A stretch of DNA of 51,180 nt from Singulisphaera sp. (GTDB taxonomy: Bacteria > Planctomycetota > Planctomycetia > Isosphaerales > Isosphaeraceae): contig DAIDJG010000205.1 of the NCBI GenBank assembly GCA_027451445.1, positions 1 to 51,180 on the forward strand, given 5' to 3'. The position numbers and the translations under genes were made by a program. The notes below the pieces were generated by a model. That model saw only the letters and a program-made list of their open reading frames with translations. It was not told where the DNA came from and made no database searches. Positions 8,458 to 15,630 of this stretch are shown here, one piece after another. Within the stretch, counting starts at the first letter, position 1, and the number at the start of each line of letters is the position of its first letter.

Positions 8458-8828
8458 CCTTGGGAAGGGGGGGTTGGGGGGGGGTGGGCAGCGACCTCGG
8501 CTACCGGCTTAGCGCCCGAACCATGTTGAGGATGCCCTCGATGTCATCGGAAATGAAGCGATGGCGATGGTTATGGGCCAACGCCCGTGGATGGCGCTCA
8601 ATGCCCACCCCCCCAGCCCCCCCTTCCCAAGGGGGGGAGTTAATATGTTCTTCGCTTGTGGAGGGGTTCGGCGCACCGCTTCGACCCGCTACCAAACGAA
8701 TTGTGAATGAAAGGCGCGCCTCGATCCGGCAACTCCGGTCGCGGCTCTTCAGTTGAGTGGCTATACTGGTACGATACTCACCACCCCACGCTCGCCTTCG
8801 CGACACCAAACCCTCGGGAATCCCAAGG
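8458..8828. other. 371-bp gap before the helicase gene
   Basis: The first ~250 bases are the right half of the interrupted family B repeat. A possible promoter for the helicase gene lies near the end: TATACT at 8762-8767, with TTGAGT just upstream at 8753 but badly spaced. It is weak evidence and not called as a separate site. No gene was seen. Confidence 0.5.
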
Positions 8829-11057
8829 ATGGCTGACGATCACGACCTGTTCGCCGACCTGACCCCGGCTCAGCAAGAGGCGGTGGCCCATATCGACGGA
8901 CCGCTCCTGGTGCTCGCCGCCGCGGGCTCGGGAAAGACACGCGTGATCACGCGCAGGGTCGCCAACTTGCTGCGGCACGGGATCAGCGGAAAGAACGTCC
9001 TCGCGCTGACGTTCACCAACAAGGCCGCCGGCGAAATGCGCAAGCGCCTCGAGATCCTCGCACCGGACGCCGGCGTCTGGGTCGGCACCTTTCACGCGCT
9101 TTGTGCGCGCTTGCTCCGTACGTACGCGCCCCTCGTGGGACTCGATCGCGGGTTCACAATCTACGACCAGGCCGACCGTCTCCGGGCCGTCAAACTGGCC
9201 ATGGAGCGGCTCGACCTCGACGGCGTGACCGTGACCGCCGAACGCATCAACTCCATCATCAGCAAGGCCAAGAACGACCTCGTCACGCCCGAGGCCCTCA
9301 AACGGCGGCACGGGGATCACGAGTCGAGCGTCGCTGCGGTCGTTTACGAGATCTATCAGGAACGCCTGCGTGCCTCGTCGGCTGTCGATTTCGACGACCT
9401 GCTGAACCACCTCGTCACGATCCTCAAAGAACACGCCGACGTCCGCGCTGAGCTGGACCGAAGGTTTCGCTACATCCTCGTCGACGAATATCAGGACACC
9501 AACCTGGCTCAGTACGCGATCGTCCGCGCACTCTCCACCGACGTCCGCAACCTGGGCGTCACCGGCGACCCGGACCAGTCGATCTACGGCTGGCGCGGGG
9601 CAAACCTGAGCAACATCCTGGAGTTCGAGCGCGACTTCCCGGGTTGCAAGGTCGTGAAGCTGGAACGGAACTACCGCAGCACCAAAAACATTCTCCGAGT
9701 CGCCGATCACCTGATCCGCCACAACCGGAAGCGCAAGCCGAAAGCGCTCACGACCGAGAATCCCCATGGTGCTCCCGTGGCACTCACGATCTTCAACAAC
9801 GAGACCGACGAAGCGCACGCCGTCGCCTCGAAGATCGTCGAGCTCGTCCGCGAAGGCGACGTCTCATACGGCGAGATCGCCGTGTTCTGCCGGATCACCG
9901 CTCTCACGCGCGGCTTCGAGGCCGCCCTGCGCGCGGCGAAGGTCCCCTACCAGGTGGTCGGCGGCGTCTCGTACTACGAGCGGCAGGAAGTGAAGGATGT
10001 GCTCGCCTACCTGAACCTGCTCGGCAACCCCAAGGACGACATCGCGTTCGCCCGCGTTGTGAACGTACCGCCGCGCGGGATCGGCAAGACCTCGCTCGAT
10101 CACCTGGTGGAACGGGCGCGTACGTTGGGTTTGCCCCTGCTCGCCATGGCGCGCGAGGCCGCCAATGTTCCGAACCTGACCGACAAGGCCGCGCGGGCGT
10201 TCCGCGACTTCTGCTTCTTGATGGACGAGCTTGCCGCCCTCCGTGAGCATTCGGCCGAAGAGGTGACGCGCAAGCTCCTTGACCTCTCCGGCTACTACAC
10301 GTTCCTCCAGGACGAAGCCGCGAGCGGCAACGAAGAGCGCCTCGCGAATATCGACGAACTGGTCTCCGCCGCGCGCGAGTTCGACCGCGAACATCCCGGC
10401 GGCACGATCCTCGACTTCATGGAGGAGATCAGCCTCGCCTCGGCCGTCGATCGCTGGAACGAGGAGGGCGGGGCGGTCACGCTGATGACCCTGCACGCCG
10501 CCAAGGGGCTCGAGTTCCCCGTCGTGTTCATCGTGGGAGTCGAGCAGGGGATCCTGCCGCATTCCCGTTCGGAAGAAGACGACCGCGACCTCGAGGAAGA
10601 ACGTCGCCTGTTCTTTGTCGGGATCACGCGGGCGGAGCGCGAGTTGTATCTGAGCCATTGCCGCATTCGCGAGTTTCGAGGCCGGAAGCAACTGACGATC
10701 CCGTCGTCGTTCCTGGGCGAGCTGCCGTCGGACGCGCTGAGCGTCAACGACCTGACCGGATCAGACTCGGCCCCGTTGTCTTCCTTCCGATCGATCGAGC
10801 CGCGCCCGGCCCCAGCGCGCACGTTTCGGCTAACAACCGCGGCGGAGCTCGGCGGCGCGACGCCGACAGCAGGCCCGGCAAACCTTAACGCATTTCGACC
10901 CGGGGTCACCGTGATCCACCCTGAGTACGGCCTGGGGCGGGTTGTCGCGATCGATGGGGCAGGGCCCGACCGCAAAGGGAAGGTGTCGTTCACATTGGCC
11001 GGCGAGAAAACCTTTGTGCTGGCGAAAGCACCGTTGCGAGTCGTTTCCGGGGGTTGA
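8829..11057 (+). CDS. pcrA: PcrA/UvrD-type DNA helicase
   Basis: This 742-aa superfamily 1A 3'-5' helicase acts in nucleotide excision repair and removal of proteins from DNA. All motifs are visible: Q-motif LTPAQQEAV, Walker A AAAGSGKT, Ia LTFTNKAAGEMRKR, II DEYQDTN, III GDPDQSIYGWRGA, IV NYRST, V TLHAAKGLEFPVVF, and VI RRLFFVGITRAERELY. The C-terminus has the Tudor-like VIHPEYGLGRVVAIDG element seen in PcrA. The ATG at 8829 is chosen because homologues begin just before the Q-motif; the in-frame extension to 8757 lacks helicase character. Length and motif order are normal. Some homologues are named uvrD, and the choice of name is conventional. Confidence 0.96.
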   Translation: MADDHDLFADLTPAQQEAVAHIDGPLLVLAAAGSGKTRVITRRVANLLRHGISGKNVLALTFTNKAAGEMRKRLEILAPDAGVWVGTFHALCARLLRTYAPLVGLDRGFTIYDQADRLRAVKLAMERLDLDGVTVTAERINSIISKAKNDLVTPEALKRRHGDHESSVAAVVYEIYQERLRASSAVDFDDLLNHLVTILKEHADVRAELDRRFRYILVDEYQDTNLAQYAIVRALSTDVRNLGVTGDPDQSIYGWRGANLSNILEFERDFPGCKVVKLERNYRSTKNILRVADHLIRHNRKRKPKALTTENPHGAPVALTIFNNETDEAHAVASKIVELVREGDVSYGEIAVFCRITALTRGFEAALRAAKVPYQVVGGVSYYERQEVKDVLAYLNLLGNPKDDIAFARVVNVPPRGIGKTSLDHLVERARTLGLPLLAMAREAANVPNLTDKAARAFRDFCFLMDELAALREHSAEEVTRKLLDLSGYYTFLQDEAASGNEERLANIDELVSAAREFDREHPGGTILDFMEEISLASAVDRWNEEGGAVTLMTLHAAKGLEFPVVFIVGVEQGILPHSRSEEDDRDLEEERRLFFVGITRAERELYLSHCRIREFRGRKQLTIPSSFLGELPSDALSVNDLTGSDSAPLSSFRSIEPRPAPARTFRLTTAAELGGATPTAGPANLNAFRPGVTVIHPEYGLGRVVAIDGAGPDRKGKVSFTLAGEKTFVLAKAPLRVVSGG

Positions 11058-11108
11058 GACTGATACCGTTCGAATAGTGATAACTTATAAAAACGGAGCA
11101 ACGTAATT

Positions 11109-11210
11109 ACTCCCTCCCCCCTTGTGGGGGAGGGTTGGGGTGGGGGGTTCCGGCGGCCACGGGTGGTGCGTCCCCCCACCCCAGCCCTCCCCCACAAGGG
11201 GGGAGGGAGT
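11109..11210. repeat. Family A palindrome, copy 1 (102 bp)
   Basis: The left arm 11109-11147 (ACTCCCTCCCCCCTTGTGGG...) is the near-perfect inverse of the right arm 11172-11210. The 24-nt centre reads TTCCGGCGGCCACGGGTGGT.... Copy 2 at 17004-17103 keeps the same arms and the same centre with a few changes. It lies between the helicase gene and pdxJ. The arms carry G and C runs of up to six, so hairpin or G-quadruplex formation is possible. Confidence 0.92.
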
Positions 11211-11262
11211 TAAATCTCTTGGGCCGAGGGTTACTGGCCATCGCGTGCAAAGGACAGTGGAT

Positions 11263-12000
11263 ATGCCACGTTTGGGAGTGAACATCGACCATATCGCCAC
11301 CTTGCGGCAAGTCCGTGGTGGTCGGGAACCCGACCCGGTCTGGGCAGCGGCCCTGGCGGAGCTCGCCGGTGCGGACGGGATCACCATCCATCTGCGCGAG
11401 GATCGCCGGCACATTCAGGACCGCGACCTGCGGCTCCTGCGCGAAACCGTGCGAACGCGCCTCAACCTCGAAATGTCGGTCGAGCCGGCGATCGTCACGC
11501 TGGCGATCCAGGCGAGGCCCGACCAGGTCACGCTCGTTCCGGAGCGCAGGGCGGAGTTGACGACCGAGGGAGGCCTCGACGTCATTGGACAACACGCCCG
11601 CGTCGCCGAGGCAATGGCGAGGCTGCGGGACGCCGGCCTGGAGGTGAGCCTTTTCATTGATCCTGACCCGAAGCAGGTCGAAGCGTCCTGCGCGTTGGGA
11701 GCCCAGGCTGTCGAGCTGCACACGGGGCGATACGCCGACGCCTCGCACGCCGCCGACCAGGCGCGCGAGCTGGAAGCCCTGGTGCTCGCGGGCCAGACGG
11801 CGGTCGCCGGAGGCGTGGCCCTCCACGCGGGCCACGGCCTCAACTACACCAACGTCGGCGCCGTGGCGCGCATTCCGCGGATGGCGGAGCTCAACATCGG
11901 ACACAGCATCGTTTCCCGCGCTGTGCTGATGGGACTCGAATGCGCGGTTCGAGACATGAAGGCATGCATCCAGAATGCAACAATCGGTCTCGCGCGATGA
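11263..12000 (+). CDS. pdxJ: Pyridoxine 5'-phosphate synthase
   Basis: PdxJ condenses 1-deoxy-D-xylulose 5-phosphate with 3-amino-2-oxopropyl phosphate in de novo vitamin B6 synthesis. The 245-aa length is standard. Diagnostic stretches are [15 protein letters not shown] at the N-terminus, [30 protein letters not shown] and [12 protein letters not shown] good AAAGGA site eight bases upstream fixes the ATG at 11263. The family A palindrome ends 52 bases before this start, within the probable leader. Confidence 0.97.
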   Translation: MPRLGVNIDHIATLRQVRGGREPDPVWAAALAELAGADGITIHLREDRRHIQDRDLRLLRETVRTRLNLEMSVEPAIVTLAIQARPDQVTLVPERRAELTTEGGLDVIGQHARVAEAMARLRDAGLEVSLFIDPDPKQVEASCALGAQAVELHTGRYADASHAADQARELEALVLAGQTAVAGGVALHAGHGLNYTNVGAVARIPRMAELNIGHSIVSRAVLMGLECAVRDMKACIQNATIGLAR

Positions 12001-12014
12001 GCGCCGGCGAGATA

Positions 12015-12042
12015 TGGACTTTCCAGTCATGATCTCTATGAT
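12015..12042 (+). promoter_or_regulatory. Candidate sigma70-type promoter upstream of dapA
   Basis: TGGACT (12015-12020) and TATGAT (12037-12042) are separated by 16 bases, matching the consensus at 4/6 and 5/6. It lies just after the pdxJ stop and ~190 bases before dapA. Seen in sequence only. Confidence 0.35.
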
Positions 12043-12232
12043 TTACAGTCTCTGACTCAACCGATGATCCGCAGCGCACTGCGCGCTGGTCGCCACACCC
12101 GATTTTCCATCGCGTTCCGATCCTGATTCCTCGATCCCCAGCGCTGAGTGGGAGCGAGAGAATCGAACGTGTTCTCGCGGGAGAATGATTGTGACACGAC
12201 CAGCATGCAGTGATTGACGATGGGGAAGCCGC

Positions 12233-13132
12233 ATGGCCACGAAGGGTACGATGTTCGCGGGTTGCACGGTGGCGCTGGTTACACCGTTCCGCGATGGTGA
12301 GGTCGACTATCCCGCGCTCCAGGCGGCAGTCGACTGGCAGATTGAGCAAGGGACCCCCGTCATCAGTCCCGTCGGCACGACGGGTGAATCGCCAACGCTC
12401 TCACACGACGAGCACGAGCGCGTGATTGCCGCCGTCGTCGAGCGTGCCCGAGGCCGCGCGAAGGTTCTGCCGGGAACCGGTTCGAACGCGACGAGCGAGG
12501 CTATCCGCCTGACCAAGTTCGCGGCCCGCGCGGGGGCGGATGGTGCGCTGCTGGTTTCGCCCTACTACAATCGGCCCACACAAGAGGGCCTCTACGCACA
12601 CTTTGCCCGGGTCGCGGAAAGCGTCGACTTCCCCCAGGTGCTCTACAACGTTCCCGCACGCACCGGCCGGAACGTCGAGCCGGAGACGGTGGAGCGCTTG
12701 TCCAAGATCGGACCAATCGTGGCGGTCAAGGAAGCGAGCGGGTCGCTTGATCAGGTGAGCGACATTTTGGTTCGCACAAACCTTACCGTGCTTTCCGGAG
12801 ACGACAGTCTGACTTTGCCGATGCTTTCCGTGGGCGCCGAGGGGGTGATCTCCGTGGTGGCCAACCTCGTCCCGCGCGACGTTTCGGCAATGCTGTCGGC
12901 GTTTGAGCGTGGCGAGATCGACGAAGCCCGACGGCTGCACCTGCGGCTTTTCCCCCTCTGCCGCGACCTTTTGGGACTCGCCCCCAACCCCATCCCGGTC
13001 AAAACGGCCCTCTCACTCCTGGGCCGAGGCAACGGTGAGATGCGGCTCCCCCTGTTGCCTCCCGACGAGCGTTCGCGTGACGTGCTTCGTCGCACACTTG
13101 TGCGATATGGGTTGATGACCGAGCGCGTATAA
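12233..13132 (+). CDS. dapA: 4-hydroxy-tetrahydrodipicolinate synthase
   Basis: DapA condenses pyruvate with aspartate semialdehyde in the lysine/diaminopimelate pathway. The 299-aa protein has the Thr pair in SPVGTTGESPTLSH, the catalytic Tyr and the substrate Arg in LYNVPARTGRN, and the Schiff-base Lys in VAVKEASG. The phosphate/glycine-rich stretch SGDDSLTLPMLSVGAEGVIS is also typical. GGGGAAG just upstream supports the ATG. Related N-acetylneuraminate lyase-type enzymes share the fold, but the Thr-Thr and YNVPARTG pattern favours DapA. Confidence 0.95.
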   Translation: MATKGTMFAGCTVALVTPFRDGEVDYPALQAAVDWQIEQGTPVISPVGTTGESPTLSHDEHERVIAAVVERARGRAKVLPGTGSNATSEAIRLTKFAARAGADGALLVSPYYNRPTQEGLYAHFARVAESVDFPQVLYNVPARTGRNVEPETVERLSKIGPIVAVKEASGSLDQVSDILVRTNLTVLSGDDSLTLPMLSVGAEGVISVVANLVPRDVSAMLSAFERGEIDEARRLHLRLFPLCRDLLGLAPNPIPVKTALSLLGRGNGEMRLPLLPPDERSRDVLRRTLVRYGLMTERV

Positions 13133-13484
13133 TTTGTTTCCGAAAATTTCTCTTGTATTCAATGCCGTTGAATGGCATGTTCTATGCCAGACTCCATCGT
13201 TCGTGTGCGTTTCGCGCACCTGAACTTTAGGTTCGTTTGGTGTGTAATCCGATCGATGGATGTCGACTCTGATAGTGTGTGAGCCCCTCCTCCCCCAGGG
13301 ATCGCGGCCTCAACCCTCTTCGCGTCAATCGCCACAATCCAACCCCCCCGTTCCGGCAGGAATCGACCCCTGCCCGGAGCGCATGACCGTTCCCTCGGTT
13401 GGTTTCGAGATTGCCGGCGGATCCGGTTTGCTTCGTGTTTCCATCAATCTCGATGCATGCCTCGGTACTCTGGAGAGATTCCCC
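13133..13484. other. 352-bp gap between dapA and the ArsR gene
   Basis: The gap holds small hairpins near 13160-13190 (ATGCCGTTGAATGGCAT) and 13203-13220 (GTGCG...CGCAC). No convincing promoter pair or gene was found. An open frame continuing upstream of the ArsR start to 13260 has no recognisable protein character. The ArsR regulator probably has its own promoter here, but I cannot place it. Confidence 0.4.
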
Positions 13485-13886
13485 ATGTCACGCAAACTTA
13501 CGAAACGCCCCGGCGAAACGAACGGCCAGGCGACGTCCGTGTTGCCCGAGGTCTCGGAACAAGCGGTGCGCGAGTTGGCACAGGTCTTCAAGCTTCTGAG
13601 CGATGAGACTCGCCTGCGCATCCTGTTCTACCTGGGCCAGAACAGCGAGTTGCACGTCACCGACCTCTGCAGCCGCCTGGGACAGAGCCAGCCTGCCGTC
13701 AGCCATCACCTGGCGTTGCTTCGCGTCTCCGGCCTGATCGAGTCGCGCCGCGAGGGCAAGCACAACTTCTACAGCGTCCGCACCGACCACTTCGGCGAGC
13801 TGCTGGTCAACCTTTTCTCGGCCACCGGCGAAATGCCCAAGAAGGTCAAGTTCCATGATTTCGTGTTGAACTACTCCGGCGAGTGA
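13485..13886 (+). CDS. ArsR-family winged-helix transcriptional regulator
   Basis: The 133-aa protein has a typical ArsR/SmtB core. It includes VFKLLSDETRLRILFYL near residues 34-50 and the recognition helix LGQSQPAVSHHLALLRVSGLIESRREGK, quoted here by its ends. The wing is HNFYSVR. The metal-site motif ELCVCDL of ArsR/CadC is replaced by ELHVTDLC, so a classical helix-3 metal site is absent and the inducer is unknown. GGAGAG seven bases upstream supports the ATG at 13485. No obvious target gene is adjacent, since dapA lies upstream and ompH is far downstream. Confidence 0.92.
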   Translation: MSRKLTKRPGETNGQATSVLPEVSEQAVRELAQVFKLLSDETRLRILFYLGQNSELHVTDLCSRLGQSQPAVSHHLALLRVSGLIESRREGKHNFYSVRTDHFGELLVNLFSATGEMPKKVKFHDFVLNYSGE

Positions 13887-14114
13887 GAAGTTGAATCAGG
13901 ATGAATGACGGCGCTTCGCCGGGCAAGGGATTGCATCGATTTGCCCTCCCCCCCTCTCCTCAGTAGCGGATTCTTGAACGACCAACCTGTAGTGGTGCAC
14001 TTCCCTCAAGGGCCGGCGAAGCCGGAGCTTGACGGGCTAAGGGCTCCTTTGTCCCCCGCGTTCCGCCCCGGAATGAGGTCCGGTCGTTTTTGGGATACTC
14101 CTCAGGGTGCTCAG

Positions 14115-14153
14115 CGTCGGCACGACCCGTAATGGGTCCGGCCGGCGTTTTTT
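14115..14153 (+). terminator. Intrinsic (rho-independent) terminator
   Basis: The stem CGTCGG...CCGGCG (14115-14120 with 14142-14147) continues through a small internal loop. Next comes GACCC-GTAAT-GGGTC (14124-14138), and six Ts follow at 14148-14153. It terminates plus-strand transcription from the ArsR gene or from an unannotated RNA in the gap. Confidence 0.75.
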
Positions 14154-14171
14154 CTTGGTAGGGGGCTAACG

Positions 14172-14234
14172 GTTGGTGCGCCAGACTGAAAACCGGGGGT
14201 GAACACCCCGGACTTCCAATCCCGGTACGCCGAC
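14172..14234 (+). ncRNA. Candidate structured RNA element, unidentified
   Basis: An 11-bp outer stem with one mismatch (GTTGGTGCGCC 14172-14182 with GGTACGCCGAC 14224-14234) encloses the hairpin CCGGGG-GTGAACA-CCCCGG (14193-14211). Two asymmetric internal loops (AGACTGAAAA and ACTTCCAATCCC) lie between them. It does not form a tRNA cloverleaf and matches no riboswitch I recognise. The strand is arbitrary. Confidence 0.3.
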
Positions 14235-14281
14235 TCTCGAACCTGTCCGTGTTCTACTCAGTTTCGACTCGTCGGTTCGCC

Positions 14282-14310
14282 TTGACCACTTGTCAGCTTC
14301 GGGGCAGAAT
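14282..14310 (+). promoter_or_regulatory. Candidate promoter for ompH
   Basis: TTGACC (14282-14287) and CAGAAT (14305-14310) are 17 bases apart, matching the consensus at 5/6 and 4/6. It lies about 200 bases before the ompH start and downstream of the terminator, which fits a fresh transcription start for the envelope block. Confidence 0.4.
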
Positions 14311-14512
14311 GCCGCGCGTCAACGTCGCGTGTCGCGGCGCATTCGTGTTTCGCGTCGGATTGGTGCGGCTCGACTTCGGAGTTGCCGGATACGACCACCC
14401 CCGCCGAGCGTGGGAACAGCGTGCTCTCTGTGAGCCTTGTCGAGGGACTCGGCGAGGCGATTGCGACGATCGTGGGCCTTTGAGTTTCGGTCCTAATCAA
14501 GGAGGAGTGACA

Positions 14513-15193
14513 ATGATCGTCTCGTCTCGCAAGCTGATCGCGATGGGCCTGGGAATCCTCGGCGTGGGCCTGGTCGTCGGGACCTCGGTGGGTCAACAGG
14601 ACAAGGGCACGGCTCCTGCGAGGCCGGCCGTGGTCCCACCCGTCGTAGGAACGGTCGATATCTCTGCGGTGTTCAAGGAATACCAGAAGGTCAAGGTCCT
14701 CGGCGAAGAGTTCAAGGCCGCTGCCACCGCCAAGCAGAATGAGTTGATGAAACTCATGAACGAAGGCCAGCAAGAGGCCGAGATGCTGGCGAAAATGACC
14801 CCCGGCAGCCAGGACTACAAGAAGCGAGAAGACCGCATCAGCACCCTCAAGGCGCAAGTCGACGCCGGCCGCGAACAAGCTCAGCGCGATTTCCAGCTCC
14901 GCGAATCCGACATGCTGGCGACCCTCTACAAGGAAGTGCAGGACATGGTCGCCGCGATCGCGAAGTACCAGGGGATGACCTACATCATGCGGGTCTCCAA
15001 CGAGCCGGTCTCGGGGAATAACCCGAGCTCGGTCATGATGGCGATGGACAAGACGGTCGTCTACTCCGATCCGCGCAACGATATCACCCGCGCTGTGATC
15101 CACAACCTCAACCTGAACTACGAGAAGATGAGCCGGAGTGCTTCGCCCAAGGCGACGGCCCCCGCGGGCCCGGCAACCCCAAAGGCAAACTGA
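14513..15193 (+). CDS. OmpH/Skp-family periplasmic chaperone
   Basis: The 226-aa protein has a positive N-terminus followed by a hydrophobic signal segment (LIAMGLGILGVGLVVGTSVG). The OmpH core then starts with VGTVDISAVFKEYQKV. A long helical coiled-coil arm rich in K, E and Q covers about residues 65-145, and a short beta/helix end closes the core. Skp proteins are trimeric periplasmic holdases for outer-membrane proteins. The Ala/Pro-rich tail is low complexity. A near-perfect AAGGAGG ribosome-binding site supports the ATG. Its position before lpxC-fabZ and lpxA matches the envelope block seen in Bacteroidota and Planctomycetota. Confidence 0.9.
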   Translation: MIVSSRKLIAMGLGILGVGLVVGTSVGQQDKGTAPARPAVVPPVVGTVDISAVFKEYQKVKVLGEEFKAAATAKQNELMKLMNEGQQEAEMLAKMTPGSQDYKKREDRISTLKAQVDAGREQAQRDFQLRESDMLATLYKEVQDMVAAIAKYQGMTYIMRVSNEPVSGNNPSSVMMAMDKTVVYSDPRNDITRAVIHNLNLNYEKMSRSASPKATAPAGPATPKAN

Positions 15194-15630
15194 GCGTTCG
15201 CAGTCTTTTGTAGCGTGGGCGCAGCCCACCTCCGTTTGCGTGACGGAGATCAAAGACTCCCCCACTTGGGAAGGGGGGATAGGGGGGGGTGGGGATTCAA
15301 CGCTCGTATACGGCTAGACCCGTGCCCCTCAACCGTAAAACGCCGGAGATCGCGGTTCGTGGCGATGCTGCACACATCGAACCGCCAATCCCCACCCCCC
15401 CTAACCCCCCCTTCCCAAGGGGGGGAGTTATGAGCTTTTGAACTGGGTGGTGAGATACCGTGTACAACTCAATCGCAAACCGTCCTCGATCACGGATGAC
15501 CGAAGGCGAACGCGAAACGGCGATGCGAGATCGCCACGCAGAACTCGGATTGATCGGCGCGCCGGCACGGCTAGCCTAATTGGCGCGTCCTTGGTTTCGT
15601 CGGATCAGGGATGAGGGAGCAGCGACGGCC
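15194..15630. other. 437-bp gap carrying a family B inverted pair
   Basis: Most of the gap is the repeat pair at 15256-15428. After it comes unremarkable sequence with a GAGGGAG stretch (15613-15619) that may serve the lpxC-fabZ start. No gene was seen. Confidence 0.6.
15256..15428. repeat. Family B inverted pair, upstream of lpxC-fabZ
   Basis: The left unit 15256-15295 (ACTCCCCCACTTGGGAAGGG...) is inverted relative to the right unit 15389-15428 (TCCCCACCCCCCCTAACCCC...GAGTT). The spacer is about 93 nt. Each unit also contains a short internal palindrome around CTTCCCAAGG. The same unit is seen at 7253-8641 and 48215-48312. Confidence 0.9.

Larger units (their letters stand above)
7190..8707. 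repeat. Family B inverted-pair repeat, interrupted by the IS element
   Basis: With the IS removed, the left unit (7253-7270 joined to 8466-8488: AACTCCCCCCCC..TTGGGA..AGGGGGGG) is inverted relative to the right unit at 8603-8641 (GCCCACCCCCCCAGCC...GAGTT). The inverted similarity continues outward, more weakly, to TTCACAATT at 7190 and AATTGTGAA at 8699-8707. The ~114-nt spacer between units has no gene. The same ~40-bp unit recurs at 15256-15428 and 48215-48312. Confidence 0.8.
13887..14512. other. 626-bp gap with terminator and structured elements
   Basis: No protein gene is supported. In order, it holds small hairpins (CCGGCGAAGCCGG near 14012), a strong intrinsic terminator at 14115-14153, a 63-nt structured element at 14172-14234 and a candidate promoter at 14282-14310. 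A strong AAGGAGG ribosome-binding site for ompH comes last. The terminator lies 229 bases after the ArsR stop, so an independent small RNA ending there is possible. Confidence 0.5.

Noticed and set aside
7253-8641. Spaced G/C-run repeats as a CRISPR array
   Set aside because: Units are inverted pairs, not regularly spaced direct repeats, and no cas gene is present.
14172-14250. tRNA-like stretches (CAGACTGAAAA and GACTTCCAAT resemble Phe and Gly anticodon loops)
   Set aside because: The flanking bases do not form anticodon, T or acceptor stems, so no cloverleaf can be drawn on either strand.
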